A DNA stretch of 25,578 bases from Cyanobacteria bacterium UBA11153 (lineage in GTDB: Bacteria > Cyanobacteriota > Cyanobacteriia > Cyanobacteriales > Coleofasciculaceae). The translations under genes and the position numbers were made by a program. Below, piece after piece: positions 8,772 to 15,545 of the stretch; within the stretch, counting starts at the first letter, position 1, and each line of letters opens with the position of its first letter. The stretch lies in assembly GCA_003511885.1 (NCBI GenBank), contig DOIX01000408.1, forward strand, positions 3,814 through 29,391, given 5' to 3'. The notes below the pieces were generated by a model. The model had not been told where the DNA came from and searched no databases. It saw only the letters and a program-made list of their open reading frames with translations.

Positions 8772-9179
8772 CTAAGGATACTGAAAAGCTGCAATCAGCC
8801 TCTCCCGCTCTTGTAACCTCTCTGGCTGATTAAATTGTAAAACTGCTACCGTTACTCGCCCCTCTCCTGTCAAAGGTTTAATCTCTCCTCCATCAAGTTG
8901 AAAATGTTCGCTCCATTTTTGACTTCTGGGATTGAAGAAAGGTGTTAGTTTCTTTGTTTCAGGATCGATGGAACCTAAATCACTACCCTTAGCACGATTA
9001 CAGTAGGGACAAGCGAGGGCTAAATTTTCTGCATCAGTTTTCCCACCATGTTTTTCCGCTATGATATGTTCCATCTCAAAAATAAGTAGTGCAGCACTTT
9101 GAGGAAATAAGCAATATTCACATCTTTCTTGAGCGCGTTTGATTACAAGTTGGCGCAATTGTCCAGAGACATAACTCAT
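8772..9179 (-). CDS. HNH endonuclease
   Basis: This 135-residue protein carries an HNH nuclease core: first Cys pair CEYC (about 20-23), the HNH strand EMEHIIAEKHGG (about 35-46), and the closing CPYCNRAKG (about 57-65), i.e. a zinc-supported HNH of the McrA-like type. The C-terminal part (about 70-135) is typical of short stand-alone cyanobacterial HNH proteins. Its ATG overlaps the stop of the upstream partner gene (9176-9535) as ATGA, so the two are translated together. The context suggests a TA-like or defence role rather than homing, since no intron or intein is visible. DNA target is unknown. Confidence 0.85.
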   Translation of the reverse strand: MSYVSGQLRQLVIKRAQERCEYCLFPQSAALLIFEMEHIIAEKHGGKTDAENLALACPYCNRAKGSDLGSIDPETKKLTPFFNPRSQKWSEHFQLDGGEIKPLTGEGRVTVAVLQFNQPERLQERERLIAAFQYP

Positions 9180-9535
9180 GAGTTTTGGCGTAATTTCTCA
9201 AAGGCACGAGCTTTGGCTAAACGAACTAGATGTTCTATAGTTAAATAACGTTCTAATTCGGCTTCCCCTTTCGCGGAAAGTGTTCCTGCCTTACTCTGTC
9301 CTAACAAATCACTGACACGAGATTGAAATTCTGCTGATGGTTTGATGGCTAAAATTTCTTCAGGTGTCGGTTGACTCGCCAATAAATCAATAATCTGCTT
9401 CTCATCAATAAAATTAGCAGATTGTTCCCTTAATAACTCCTGAAGACCGCGTGACAAAACTTCTTGCCAGCGGTCTGGGAATTGCTGCAATTGCCTGCCT
9501 AACTCGTCAGATACTTCAAGAGTGATTTGCATCAT
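9176..9535 (-). CDS. Partner protein of the HNH nuclease, putative antitoxin
   Basis: A 119-residue acidic, helical protein. It opens with a short beta segment (MQITLEVSDELGRQL) like ribbon-helix-helix or antitoxin-type N-termini. Its C-terminal half (KAGTLSAKGEAELERYL...LAKARAFEKLRQ) resembles that of the protein at 10588-10983 (KMTGLTEAESYELLAML...LRKSEGLAEAVRRKL), so both appear to be one family. The gene overlaps the HNH gene by 4 nt. From general experience, this family often precedes an HNH gene in cyanobacteria. I infer an antitoxin or regulatory role; there is no direct proof. Confidence 0.65.
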   Translation of the reverse strand: MMQITLEVSDELGRQLQQFPDRWQEVLSRGLQELLREQSANFIDEKQIIDLLASQPTPEEILAIKPSAEFQSRVSDLLGQSKAGTLSAKGEAELERYLTIEHLVRLAKARAFEKLRQNS

Positions 9536-9569
9536 CTAGCCTTGTTACAGAAGCCAATGTCTTATATTA

Positions 9570-9672
9570 TATAGCAATCCTAAATGAGTTGTAACAAGTG
9601 CGCGGCTTGAAACCCAGTCAGAGCAAGGATCGCAGTTTTCAAAATTGCCACAAATGATTTAGGATTGCTATA
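9570..9672. mobile_element. MITE-like element with 16-bp perfect terminal inverted repeats
   Basis: Ends are TATAGCAATCCTAAAT (9570-9585) and its perfect reverse complement ATTTAGGATTGCTATA (9657-9672). The inner 71 bp contain no ORF. TA at each end fits the TA target preference of the IS630/Tc1-mariner group, so this is probably a non-autonomous MITE mobilised by such a transposase elsewhere. It sits 5 bp from the start of the duplicated gene end at 9678. Confidence 0.75.
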
Positions 9673-9677
9673 GCAAT

Positions 9678-9820
9678 TTTAGCTATAGATCTATAATTTA
9701 GGGAGAACTATATATCCGAAATGTTACTCATCCTGGTAATGGAGTTGTCAATTTACGCCGCACTCCTTCCGCTAATCCTTCTGATTTCCGCAGTTGTCCC
9801 AACTGATAAATTTGTAACAT
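9678..9820 (-). pseudogene. Duplicated 3' end of the HNH-partner-like gene
   Basis: This 143-bp stretch matches 10538-10680 at a constant offset of 860 with 4 mismatches. It carries the last ~31 codons (from about MLQIYQLGQLRKSEG to TPLPG) plus ~50 bp downstream of the gene at 10588-10983, all on the minus strand, and has no start. Between the two copies lies only the PIN toxin-antitoxin pair. Inside is the perfect palindrome TATAGATCTATA (9684-9695; other copy 10544-10555). Confidence 0.9.
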
Positions 9821-9848
9821 TCATATTAACAGAAGTCTCTGAAGAACT

Positions 9849-10313
9849 CTAGGATCGATCGGCGCATTGCTGACTGGGATCGATAACTTCAATTTGGGAA
9901 CACCAAGAAAAATCCTTGATATTAAAAGTGTAAATACTGGTGACTTGATGAGCTAACATAATGGCAATATGAAGTAAGTCAAAAATTCCTCCATTGGTGA
10001 CAGGTTGTTCTTCCAATAACCTCATCCAACCTTCAAAGAGGTCGAGAGGAGTTGAGAGCAAGTAAACATGAGGCATCTGGCAAATCCGTTTAATGCGGCT
10101 AATTGCTTCTGTTGCCTCTAGGGGTTTGGCTAAGATAGCAGGATTCGTAATATAGGAGTAAAATTCTGCTAAAACTTGTGATGAAACGCAGAGAATTTCT
10201 ATTTCACTGGGTCGAAAAATCTCTAATGCCGCCCTGTGTTGAGGAGCTTTAGTATTAGCAACATAAGCGAGAACATTTGTGTCTAGATAAATGTATTTAG
10301 GTTCTGTTGCCAT
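9849..10313 (-). CDS. VapC-like PIN-domain ribonuclease toxin
   Basis: This PIN protein begins MATEPKYIYLDTNVLAYV, giving 154 residues from the ATG at 10313. A longer frame opens at 10355, but its first 14 residues are not PIN-like and would deepen the overlap with the antitoxin gene. Conserved acidic positions are visible in IYLDTNV (motif 1), in the middle Glu/Asp region, in FDLLHIAIML and in TFNIKDFSW near the end. VapC-type toxins cleave tRNA or rRNA when freed from their antitoxin. Upstream partner is the 68-residue gene at 10297-10503, overlapping by 17 nt. The pair lies between two copies of the end of a neighbouring gene, so it is an insertion. Confidence 0.85.
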   Translation of the reverse strand: MATEPKYIYLDTNVLAYVANTKAPQHRAALEIFRPSEIEILCVSSQVLAEFYSYITNPAILAKPLEATEAISRIKRICQMPHVYLLSTPLDLFEGWMRLLEEQPVTNGGIFDLLHIAIMLAHQVTSIYTFNIKDFSWCSQIEVIDPSQQCADRS

Positions 10314-10503
10314 AAAGCATACTACGATTAAAGGGTTGGAGGATTTCGCTTTCAAAAAATAAAGGAGTGGGATCGAATTCTGATCGTTGTTCCTCTCTGA
10401 ATAGATTCTGATGTCTATTTATCGCTCTAAATGTCTCTATCACCGCATAAATCTGCTCAATTTGTGCGGGAGTGAGTCCGGTAATGTCGAGAGTTTGAGT
10501 CAT
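10297..10503 (-). CDS. Antitoxin partner of the PIN toxin
   Basis: A 68-residue protein, MTQTLDITGLTPAQIEQI onward, directly upstream of the PIN gene and overlapping it by 17 nt. The N-terminal pattern (short beta segment then TPAQIEQIYAVIETF helix) and the C-terminal disordered, toxin-wrapping tail (FDPTPLFFESEILQPF) fit small VapB-like antitoxins of cyanobacteria. It should neutralise the toxin and may repress the shared promoter. Function is inferred from position and size. Confidence 0.75.
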   Translation of the reverse strand: MTQTLDITGLTPAQIEQIYAVIETFRAINRHQNLFREEQRSEFDPTPLFFESEILQPFNRSMLYGNRT

Positions 10504-10537
10504 TTTCTGTTCCCATTAGGGTTTGCCGATATTCTAA

Positions 10538-10680
10538 TTTAGCTATAGATCTATAATTTAGGGAGAACTATATATCTGAAATGTTACTCATCCTGGTAAT
10601 GGAGTTTTCAATTTACGCCGCACTGCTTCTGCTAATCCTTCTGATTTCCGCAGTTGTCCCAACTGATAAATTTGTAACAT
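10538..10680 (-). repeat. Resident copy of the 143-bp gene-end repeat
   Basis: This is the copy joined to the intact gene at 10588-10983; the detached copy is 9678-9820. The repeat spans the last ~31 codons and ~50 bp past the stop. Confidence 0.9.
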
Positions 10681-10983
10681 AGCCAGTAATTCATAACTTT
10701 CTGCTTCGGTTAGCCCGGTCATTTTTCCTTTAGCTTGCAATTCGCCAATCCGCTGATTTTGCTTGCCATCTATTTTGGCATTAGCTAACATCAATACTTC
10801 TGAATCTGAAAGACTTGTTACTGGTTGAGATAGGTGGGTATTCGGTAAATTTTCCCAAGTAAGCCACAGCATTTCTAGAGTATCAGCCAAAACATCTTCA
10901 ACGGCACGTTGGCTCGAAAATGCCTGAACTTTAGCGTATTCGAGTAGACTTTCTGGCAATTTTATGGTTACTTCCATGACCAT
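10588..10983 (-). CDS. HNH-partner-like protein without a nuclease, putative orphan antitoxin
   Basis: The 131-residue protein starts with a beta segment and helix (MEVTIKLPESLLEYAK), has a middle segment SLSDSEVLMLANAKID, and ends with a helical hairpin KMTGLTEAESYELLAMLQIYQLGQ (residues about 92-115) and an Arg-rich tail. The C-terminal half resembles the HNH partner at 9176-9535. A strong GGAGGAG lies upstream of the ATG on the minus strand. Where an HNH gene would be expected downstream there is instead the PIN pair followed by a second copy of this gene's 3' end. I infer that insertion separated it from a former partner, possibly the HNH module 1 kb away. Confidence 0.65.
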   Translation of the reverse strand: MVMEVTIKLPESLLEYAKVQAFSSQRAVEDVLADTLEMLWLTWENLPNTHLSQPVTSLSDSEVLMLANAKIDGKQNQRIGELQAKGKMTGLTEAESYELLAMLQIYQLGQLRKSEGLAEAVRRKLKTPLPG

Positions 10984-11346
10984 TATTTTTGCTCCTCCTG
11001 TGGAGTGGCTGTATTTATGGTAGCATACTTGATGTCAGGGAAAGTCTTTGGCGATTAGCTAGTCTGCGGCACGTTAAGAACTCTTACCCAGCTATAGCCA
11101 AAGGTTTAATTGCTGCTTTCAGCTTCGGCTCTTTCGTCAGGTATATGTGTGGTCTAGCAGTCCAGATTCCCCAAGTCTCGAAGTGGTACGAGGAATTTTG
11201 GGGAAAATCAAGGCGGAAATTATTGCATTCCAGACTGGCTTCGCTTACAATAATCGAAGTTGCGAGCGGTTCGCGTATTTTTACGCCAACCAAAGCTCTT
11301 CATCACAAATTCCCTAATTTCGTTTTTGAGTTGATCTAAACTTATT
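10984..11346. other. Noncoding region between divergent genes
   Basis: This 363-bp gap separates the minus-strand gene at 10588-10983 from the plus-strand desaturase operon, so it must hold two promoters. An ORF is open through it (10989-11339) but lacks any coding character. An inverted repeat TTCCCCAA / TTGGGGAA around 11168-11210 flanks a smaller CTCG / CGAG pair and could fold as a hairpin. No RNA gene is recognised. Confidence 0.5.
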
Positions 11347-12348
11347 ATGAAAATGAAATCTAGTGTTTATAAATTTACTTCTCAATGCGAGAACGAAATA
11401 CTTGATTTAATAAAATTAGATAACTGGCACTGTTGGCTGGCTTTATTAGAGGATTATAGTCTCATCTGTATTAGCGTCGTCGCTACTTGTTGGATTTCTT
11501 GGTACTTATATCCCCTAGCAATTTTAATTATTGGCTCTCGCCAGCGTGCTTTGGCAACCCTACTACACGAAGCAGCTCACCAAACCTTGGCCAAAAATAA
11601 ACATCTCAATTTTGCCATAGGCACTTTTTTCTCCGGCTATTTGATTTTGCAGACGATGGGAGCTTATCGGGAATCTCATGTACGTTTTCATCACGGACAT
11701 TTTGGAGATATGAACCTCGATCCAGATTATAAATTTGCAATGGAACAAGGATGGTACGATCGGACAATGCTTCGGCAAGAATTTGTCAGTAAAAATATTA
11801 TTATGCCCCTTTTTTTGACAAAAGTGTGGAGTTATATTCGTTATTTAATCCAGCATCGAATTCTTGACAGGAATTATGCAAAAGAGACTATAGTAATGGT
11901 AGCTTATCTGGGAATGTTGGCATCAATATTAACTGCTTTGGGACTCGAAAAAATTATCTTTTTGTTTTGGATCGTTCCTTACTTAACCACCTTTCAAATT
12001 ATTAGCTGGTTTATCGAAATGAGCGAGCATTATCCCTTAATGCAAAATACTGTTAACCTCTATATGAGTAGAAATAGGAAAGGTAATTGGTTGGAAATTT
12101 TTTTGACAGGAATGCACAATGAAAACTATCATCTCGTGCATCATTTGAATCCTAAAATCTCTTTTTGGAACGTTTATAGGGCGCATCAAATTTATATGCA
12201 AGATGAAAATTATGCTCAATTCGATAGCAAAACTGGAGGATTATTCTTTTCGGTTAATAATGCACCCAGTATCATTCAAAGCATAATAAATAATATCCGT
12301 TTGAGGGATGAGATGCTTCAAGTTCTTGAAGGAAAGCAGTGTAAATAA
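11347..12348 (+). CDS. Membrane di-iron fatty-acid-desaturase-family enzyme
   Basis: This 333-residue integral membrane protein has the three histidine boxes of the membrane desaturase/hydroxylase superfamily: HEAAH (74-78), HVRFHH (111-116) and HLVHH (262-266), with extra His257 in GMHNEN and His228 in EMSEHYP. Hydrophobic segments lie at about 35-65, 88-103 and 180-220. It is the first gene of a run with a PLP enzyme and an EamA exporter, which argues against a lipid substrate. The superfamily includes amino-acid or peptide-modifying members such as the rhizobitoxine desaturase. A di-iron membrane hydroxylase next to a capreomycidine-synthase-like PLP enzyme resembles the arginine hydroxylase/cyclase pair of guanitoxin biosynthesis. 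Substrate is inferred, not seen. Confidence 0.8.
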   Translation: MKMKSSVYKFTSQCENEILDLIKLDNWHCWLALLEDYSLICISVVATCWISWYLYPLAILIIGSRQRALATLLHEAAHQTLAKNKHLNFAIGTFFSGYLILQTMGAYRESHVRFHHGHFGDMNLDPDYKFAMEQGWYDRTMLRQEFVSKNIIMPLFLTKVWSYIRYLIQHRILDRNYAKETIVMVAYLGMLASILTALGLEKIIFLFWIVPYLTTFQIISWFIEMSEHYPLMQNTVNLYMSRNRKGNWLEIFLTGMHNENYHLVHHLNPKISFWNVYRAHQIYMQDENYAQFDSKTGGLFFSVNNAPSIIQSIINNIRLRDEMLQVLEGKQCK

Positions 12349-12399
12349 AGCTTTTCAAGTCTGGGTATCTTGGTCAATAAATAGAGGAAATAAAGAGGA

Positions 12400-13524
12400 A
12401 TGAAACTAGAGCCATCCTTGTTGGAAATTTGGTTGGAGAACTATGAAACATCATCTTATAACCTGAGTGCAAGTGGTGTGACAAATTATTCACTTGCCGA
12501 ACTACTCAAACTAACAGAATGTGAAAAAGAGTTTCACATTCTGAACTTAAAATATAATGAAACTTACGGTTCTCAGGGATTGAGAGAAGCGATCGCATCG
12601 GTTTACAATGGAGTTAAGCCAGAAGATATCTTAATCACCATAGGAACAACAGAAGCAGTTTTCATCTACTTTCACGTCAGGTATGAAGTTGGGGCGAATG
12701 TTATCGTTCCCACGCCCGATTTTCCACTGTTACACGAAGTTCCCGAATATCTCGGTTATGAGGTACGTTACCTCCATTTACAACGAGAAGAACAATTTAG
12801 ACCAAATTTAGCGGAATTAGCAAAATTGGTAGACGATAAAACTAAAGTTATAGTCTTAAATAGCCCCCATAATCCAACGGGAGTTGTTTACTCTGCCGAA
12901 GAAATGCAAGGTGTTATCGAACTGGCAGAAAAATATAATGCAGAAATTTTGTCTGACGAGCATTATCGCTTCCTTCCCCACCAACAAAATATGGATTTTA
13001 TTCCCTCGTTATTTGGGGTTTCTCCCCGCGTGGTTGCCTTGGGATCGATCGGGAAATGTTTTGGCTGTATCGGCTTGCGAGTGGGTTGGTTAATTGCCCC
13101 GAAAGAAATTCTGAAAGCCTGTCACGACTTTAAAGAAAGAACGACTTATACCGTTTGTTCGATCAATGATTTACTGGTTAAAGCTGCATTATTAAATTGG
13201 CAAAAAATTCAGCCAAAATATCGGGGATGGGTTGTTGAAAACTCCACTTACCTTGGCGAAATGATTAGACGAAATCAGACTCTCATTGATTGGATAGAAC
13301 CCCAGGGCGGCACAATCGCTTTTCCTTATTTAAAAAACGAAGCGATCGACAGCCAAGCTTTTTCCCGTAAATTAGTTGAAGATACAGGCGTTTTTCTTTT
13401 ACCAGGAGAAACTTTTAATCTACCAGGGCATTTTCGGATTGGGTTGGGAGTCGAACCCCCCTTTTTTCAAAAGGCAATGAACGAATTTGAAAACTTTCTT
13501 ATAAACTATCAACAAGGTAATTAG
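12400..13524 (+). CDS. Fold-type I PLP enzyme, aminotransferase or arginine cyclase-like
   Basis: A 374-residue class I/II aminotransferase-fold protein. Cofactor and substrate residues are visible: Asn158 in SPHNPTG, Asp186 in LSDEHYRF, the Schiff-base Lys219 in GSIGKCFGCIGLRVGW, and carboxylate-binding Arg346 in GHFRIGLG. The opening (LEIWLENYE...YNLSASGVTNYSL) and overall pattern recall capreomycidine-synthase/enduracididine-cyclase relatives more than housekeeping aminotransferases; that is my reading from memory. It lies 51 nt after the desaturase-like gene, with AAAGAGGA as ribosome binding site, and 5 nt before the exporter. Its last ~228 bp reappear, decayed, after the exporter. Confidence 0.8.
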   Translation: MKLEPSLLEIWLENYETSSYNLSASGVTNYSLAELLKLTECEKEFHILNLKYNETYGSQGLREAIASVYNGVKPEDILITIGTTEAVFIYFHVRYEVGANVIVPTPDFPLLHEVPEYLGYEVRYLHLQREEQFRPNLAELAKLVDDKTKVIVLNSPHNPTGVVYSAEEMQGVIELAEKYNAEILSDEHYRFLPHQQNMDFIPSLFGVSPRVVALGSIGKCFGCIGLRVGWLIAPKEILKACHDFKERTTYTVCSINDLLVKAALLNWQKIQPKYRGWVVENSTYLGEMIRRNQTLIDWIEPQGGTIAFPYLKNEAIDSQAFSRKLVEDTGVFLLPGETFNLPGHFRIGLGVEPPFFQKAMNEFENFLINYQQGN

Positions 13525-13529
13525 CTCTA

Positions 13530-14474
13530 GTGCAAACTTCAACATACCGTCAATTTGTTTCAAAAGAATTAATTGCTCTTGGTTTTGGCATTCTTGCGAT
13601 AACATTTGCACCTATTTTAATAAAACTTAGTTCTCAAGAACTGGGTGCTAACGCGATCGTATTCCATCGTTTTTGGGTGGCAACATTGGTGTTAGGTATT
13701 TGGAACCGCATCAAGATCGAAAAAAACAAAGAGAACGAAATTGATTCGGAACAATTGCAACCCAAGACAACAGAAAATTGGTTGCTATTATTGGGAGCAG
13801 GGGTTGCTGATGCTTTTTGTATGGTTGCCTGGGCTTGGTCGATCGAGCGAACCAGTATTGCTCATTCGACGTTACTGCACAATTTAACGCCTATTTTTAC
13901 AACTCTTGGTGGATGGTTGTTTTTTGGGCAGTATTTTGAGATGAAATTTTTGTTGGGGGTGGCTATAACAATTGGTGGTTCTATCGCGATCGTACTAGAA
14001 GATTGGCAACTCGCGAGCGGTAGTTTTATTGGCGACCAAGCTGCATTGTTTTCTGCTATTGCATACAGCATTAGATTGTTGGCGATCGAACGATTGCGCG
14101 ATCGATTATCGACAACGACAATTATTTTATGGATATCTTTGATAACAACTCTTGCTGTTATCCCCACTGCGTTACTGTTTGAAGAACGAATCTTCCCTAG
14201 TTCTTGGCTCGTTTGGATAGCAGTTATTTTACAAGGACTGCTTTGCGAAGTAATTGGTCAAGGGGCGATCGCTTACAGTTTAAAAAGATTTTCTTCGGGT
14301 TTTGTGTCGCTGTGCTTGTTATTAGAGCCAGTTTTGGCTGCAATTTTAGCATGGTTTATTTTTGTTCAAGAGTTAAGTATTTTAGATCTGTTTGCTTTCC
14401 CCGTAATTTTGTTAGGAATCTATTTAGCTAAATCAAGTGAAGGATCGGAAAAAAGTGAATTGCAAGATTATTGA
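13530..14474 (+). CDS. EamA/DMT-family transporter
   Basis: A 314-residue membrane protein with about ten hydrophobic segments arranged as two EamA repeats (for example IAITFAPILIKLSSQELGAN in the first and LCEVIGQGAIAYSLKRFSSG in the second). EamA transporters of the drug/metabolite superfamily export amino acids and small metabolites. The start is GTG at 13530, 5 nt after the PLP-enzyme stop, so it is clearly co-transcribed and probably exports the pathway product. A charged insert (about 55-75, KIEKNKENEIDSEQL) lies between the first helices. The 3' end runs directly into the duplicated PLP-gene end: the last codons overlap the repeat, and the native C-terminus may be slightly altered. Confidence 0.85.
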   Translation: MQTSTYRQFVSKELIALGFGILAITFAPILIKLSSQELGANAIVFHRFWVATLVLGIWNRIKIEKNKENEIDSEQLQPKTTENWLLLLGAGVADAFCMVAWAWSIERTSIAHSTLLHNLTPIFTTLGGWLFFGQYFEMKFLLGVAITIGGSIAIVLEDWQLASGSFIGDQAALFSAIAYSIRLLAIERLRDRLSTTTIILWISLITTLAVIPTALLFEERIFPSSWLVWIAVILQGLLCEVIGQGAIAYSLKRFSSGFVSLCLLLEPVLAAILAWFIFVQELSILDLFAFPVILLGIYLAKSSEGSEKSELQDY

Positions 14475-14700
14475 TTGGCTCGAACCCGAAGCTGGAACTA
14501 TCGCTTTTCCTTATTTAAAAAACGAAGCGACCGACAGCCAAGCTTTTGCCCGCTAATTAGTTGAAGAGACAGGAGTTTTTCTTTTACCCGGAGACACTTT
14601 TAATCTGCCTGGTCATTTTCGCATCGCTTTAGGAGTTGAACCCTCCTTCTTTCAAAAGGCAATGAATAAATTTGAACACTTTCTTATTAACTATCAATAA
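14470..14700 (+). pseudogene. Decayed second copy of the PLP-enzyme 3' end
   Basis: Positions 14470-14697 align with 13285-13512 at constant offset 1185 and no net indel, at roughly 87% identity. Codons for the terminal ~76 residues are kept in frame except AAA to TAA at 14554-14556 (Lys to stop). The original TAG is replaced by TAA at 14698-14700. There is no start. Divergence is much higher than in the other gene-end repeats of the window, and many differences are synonymous or conservative, so this end came from a related allele or paralogue that was once under selection. Confidence 0.92.
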
Positions 14701-14704
14701 AAGT

Positions 14705-14848
14705 AGTTTATTTATTAAAGAAACGGTTATTGGAGTAGTAACTACTGGTAAAATCACTCAGCCTGCAAAAAACTTGCTTGATGAAGCAGATATCGCTTGG
14801 ATTGAAAACTTTCCAGAAACCGAGTTACAGAACATAAAAGATCGTTAA
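14705..14848 (+). pseudogene. C-terminal remnant of an unidentified gene
   Basis: One frame is open and protein-like to the TAA at 14846: KETVIGVVTTGKITQPAKN, then LLDEADIAWIENFPETEL. No start codon fits and the sequence to the left is the aminotransferase remnant, so the 5' part is lost. The pattern (VVTTGKxT...A...LDEADIxWIENxPE) recalls the ends of nuclease-like accessory proteins, but I cannot name the family. Its last few codons are inside the 60-bp repeat at 14827-14886. Confidence 0.5.
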
Positions 14849-14886
14849 ACCCTAAGCCTTGCCATGTATAGTTATACCATCATAGA
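14827..14886 (+). repeat. 60-bp direct repeat, copy 1 (phd 5' end)
   Basis: Matches 15251-15310 at offset 424 with 3 mismatches. It includes the leader CCTAAGCCTTGCC and the first seven codons (MYSYTII) of the antitoxin at 15288. The 364 bp between the copies hold a CopG-like antitoxin gene. Confidence 0.9.
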
Positions 14887-14893
14887 AGATTAT

Positions 14894-15211
14894 ATGAACA
14901 AGGATAACGAAAATTTGACATTACATCTCCGTCCGCGTATTACTGAGACTCTATCCCTCAAGATACCTGTCGATACTTTAGAGTCACTGGCAAAAATAGC
15001 CGATAGTCGAGATATATCCTTAGAGGCTTTACTCAAATTCTACATTGGGCAAGGTTTACGGCAAGACTTGACTAAACATTTTTGCGATGCCGAAGGCAAG
15101 TGAAGCTATCGCATTCTGGACACCACAGCTCAAGTCTTAGCCAAGCATATTGAATCCGAGTCAGAAATTGCCGCAATATTACAGGAGATTCGAGGTGAAG
15201 CCATTGGTTAG
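14894..15211 (+). pseudogene. CopG-like antitoxin gene interrupted by a short repeat
   Basis: From ATG 14894 the reading frame gives MNKDNENLTLHLRPRITETL, then LKIPVDTLESLAKIADSRD and FYIGQGLRQDLTKHF, up to a TGA at 15101 (69 residues). The frame then continues RILDTTAQVLAKHIESESEI to a TAG at 15209. The two parts together form one ~98-residue cyanobacterial ribbon-helix-helix-type antitoxin. A 21-nt gain (GCGAT...ATCGC, 15084-15112) sits where an intact relative at 17972-17979 has plain GCGATCGC, and it supplies the stop. The frame is also open upstream to ATG 14864 through the captured phd start, so a chimeric N-terminus MYSYTIIEDY is possible. No toxin gene accompanies it. Confidence 0.8.
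15084..15112. repeat. Short repeat inserted in a HIP1 site
   Basis: GCGAT + GCCGAAGGCAAGTGAAGCT + ATCGC. It belongs to the same dispersed family as 2323-2349. Compared with GCGATCGC in the homologous fragment at 17972, it adds 21 nt, keeps the frame, and brings an in-frame TGA. Confidence 0.7.
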
Positions 15212-15250
15212 CCTAATTATCCTTTGGCTCAAAGCACATCTATAATTAAT

Positions 15251-15310
15251 ACAGAACATAAACAATCTTTAAACCCTAAGCCTTGCCATGTATAGTTATA
15301 CCATCATAGA
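15251..15310 (+). repeat. 60-bp direct repeat, copy 2 (resident phd start)
   Basis: Copy joined to the intact antitoxin gene at 15288; see 14827-14886 for the detached copy. It also contains the last few codons (QNI..., then TAA) of the gene remnant ending at 14848. Confidence 0.9.
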
Positions 15311-15545
15311 TACCCGCGATCGCCACAGTGAGGTGTTTGAAAAAGCGGCGATTGAACCTGTGTTAGTGACACAGGAATCTCAACCCAGCCATGTCATCAT
15401 GTCTGCCGATACATACCAACGACTCCTCCATCGCCTCGAACAATTAGAAGATATGGTTTTAGGGAAAGCTGCAGAAGCAGCACTGAAAAATTCTAATTTT
15501 TGTGGTAGAGAAACATTTACATTAGCTCTACAGCGTTTGGCATAA
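15288..15545 (+). CDS. Phd/YefM-type antitoxin
   Basis: An 85-residue protein with a Phd/YefM fold: opening beta strand, then EVFEKAAIEPVLVTQESQPS (about 17-36), HVIMSADTYQRLLHRLEQLE (about 37-56), and a C-terminal toxin-binding tail. It would bind its operator and neutralise a RelE/ParE toxin. The downstream toxin frame (15526-15729) is degenerate, so this is an antitoxin without a working partner. The first 23 nt of coding sequence and the leader are duplicated at 14827-14886. No obvious Shine-Dalgarno is present before the ATG. Confidence 0.85.
   Translation: MYSYTIIDTRDRHSEVFEKAAIEPVLVTQESQPSHVIMSADTYQRLLHRLEQLEDMVLGKAAEAALKNSNFCGRETFTLALQRLA

Noticed and set aside
10989..11339. 116-codon plus-strand ORF before the desaturase-like gene
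   Set aside because: Its composition is not protein-like, it covers the promoter space of two divergent genes, and its hairpin-containing middle looks noncoding.
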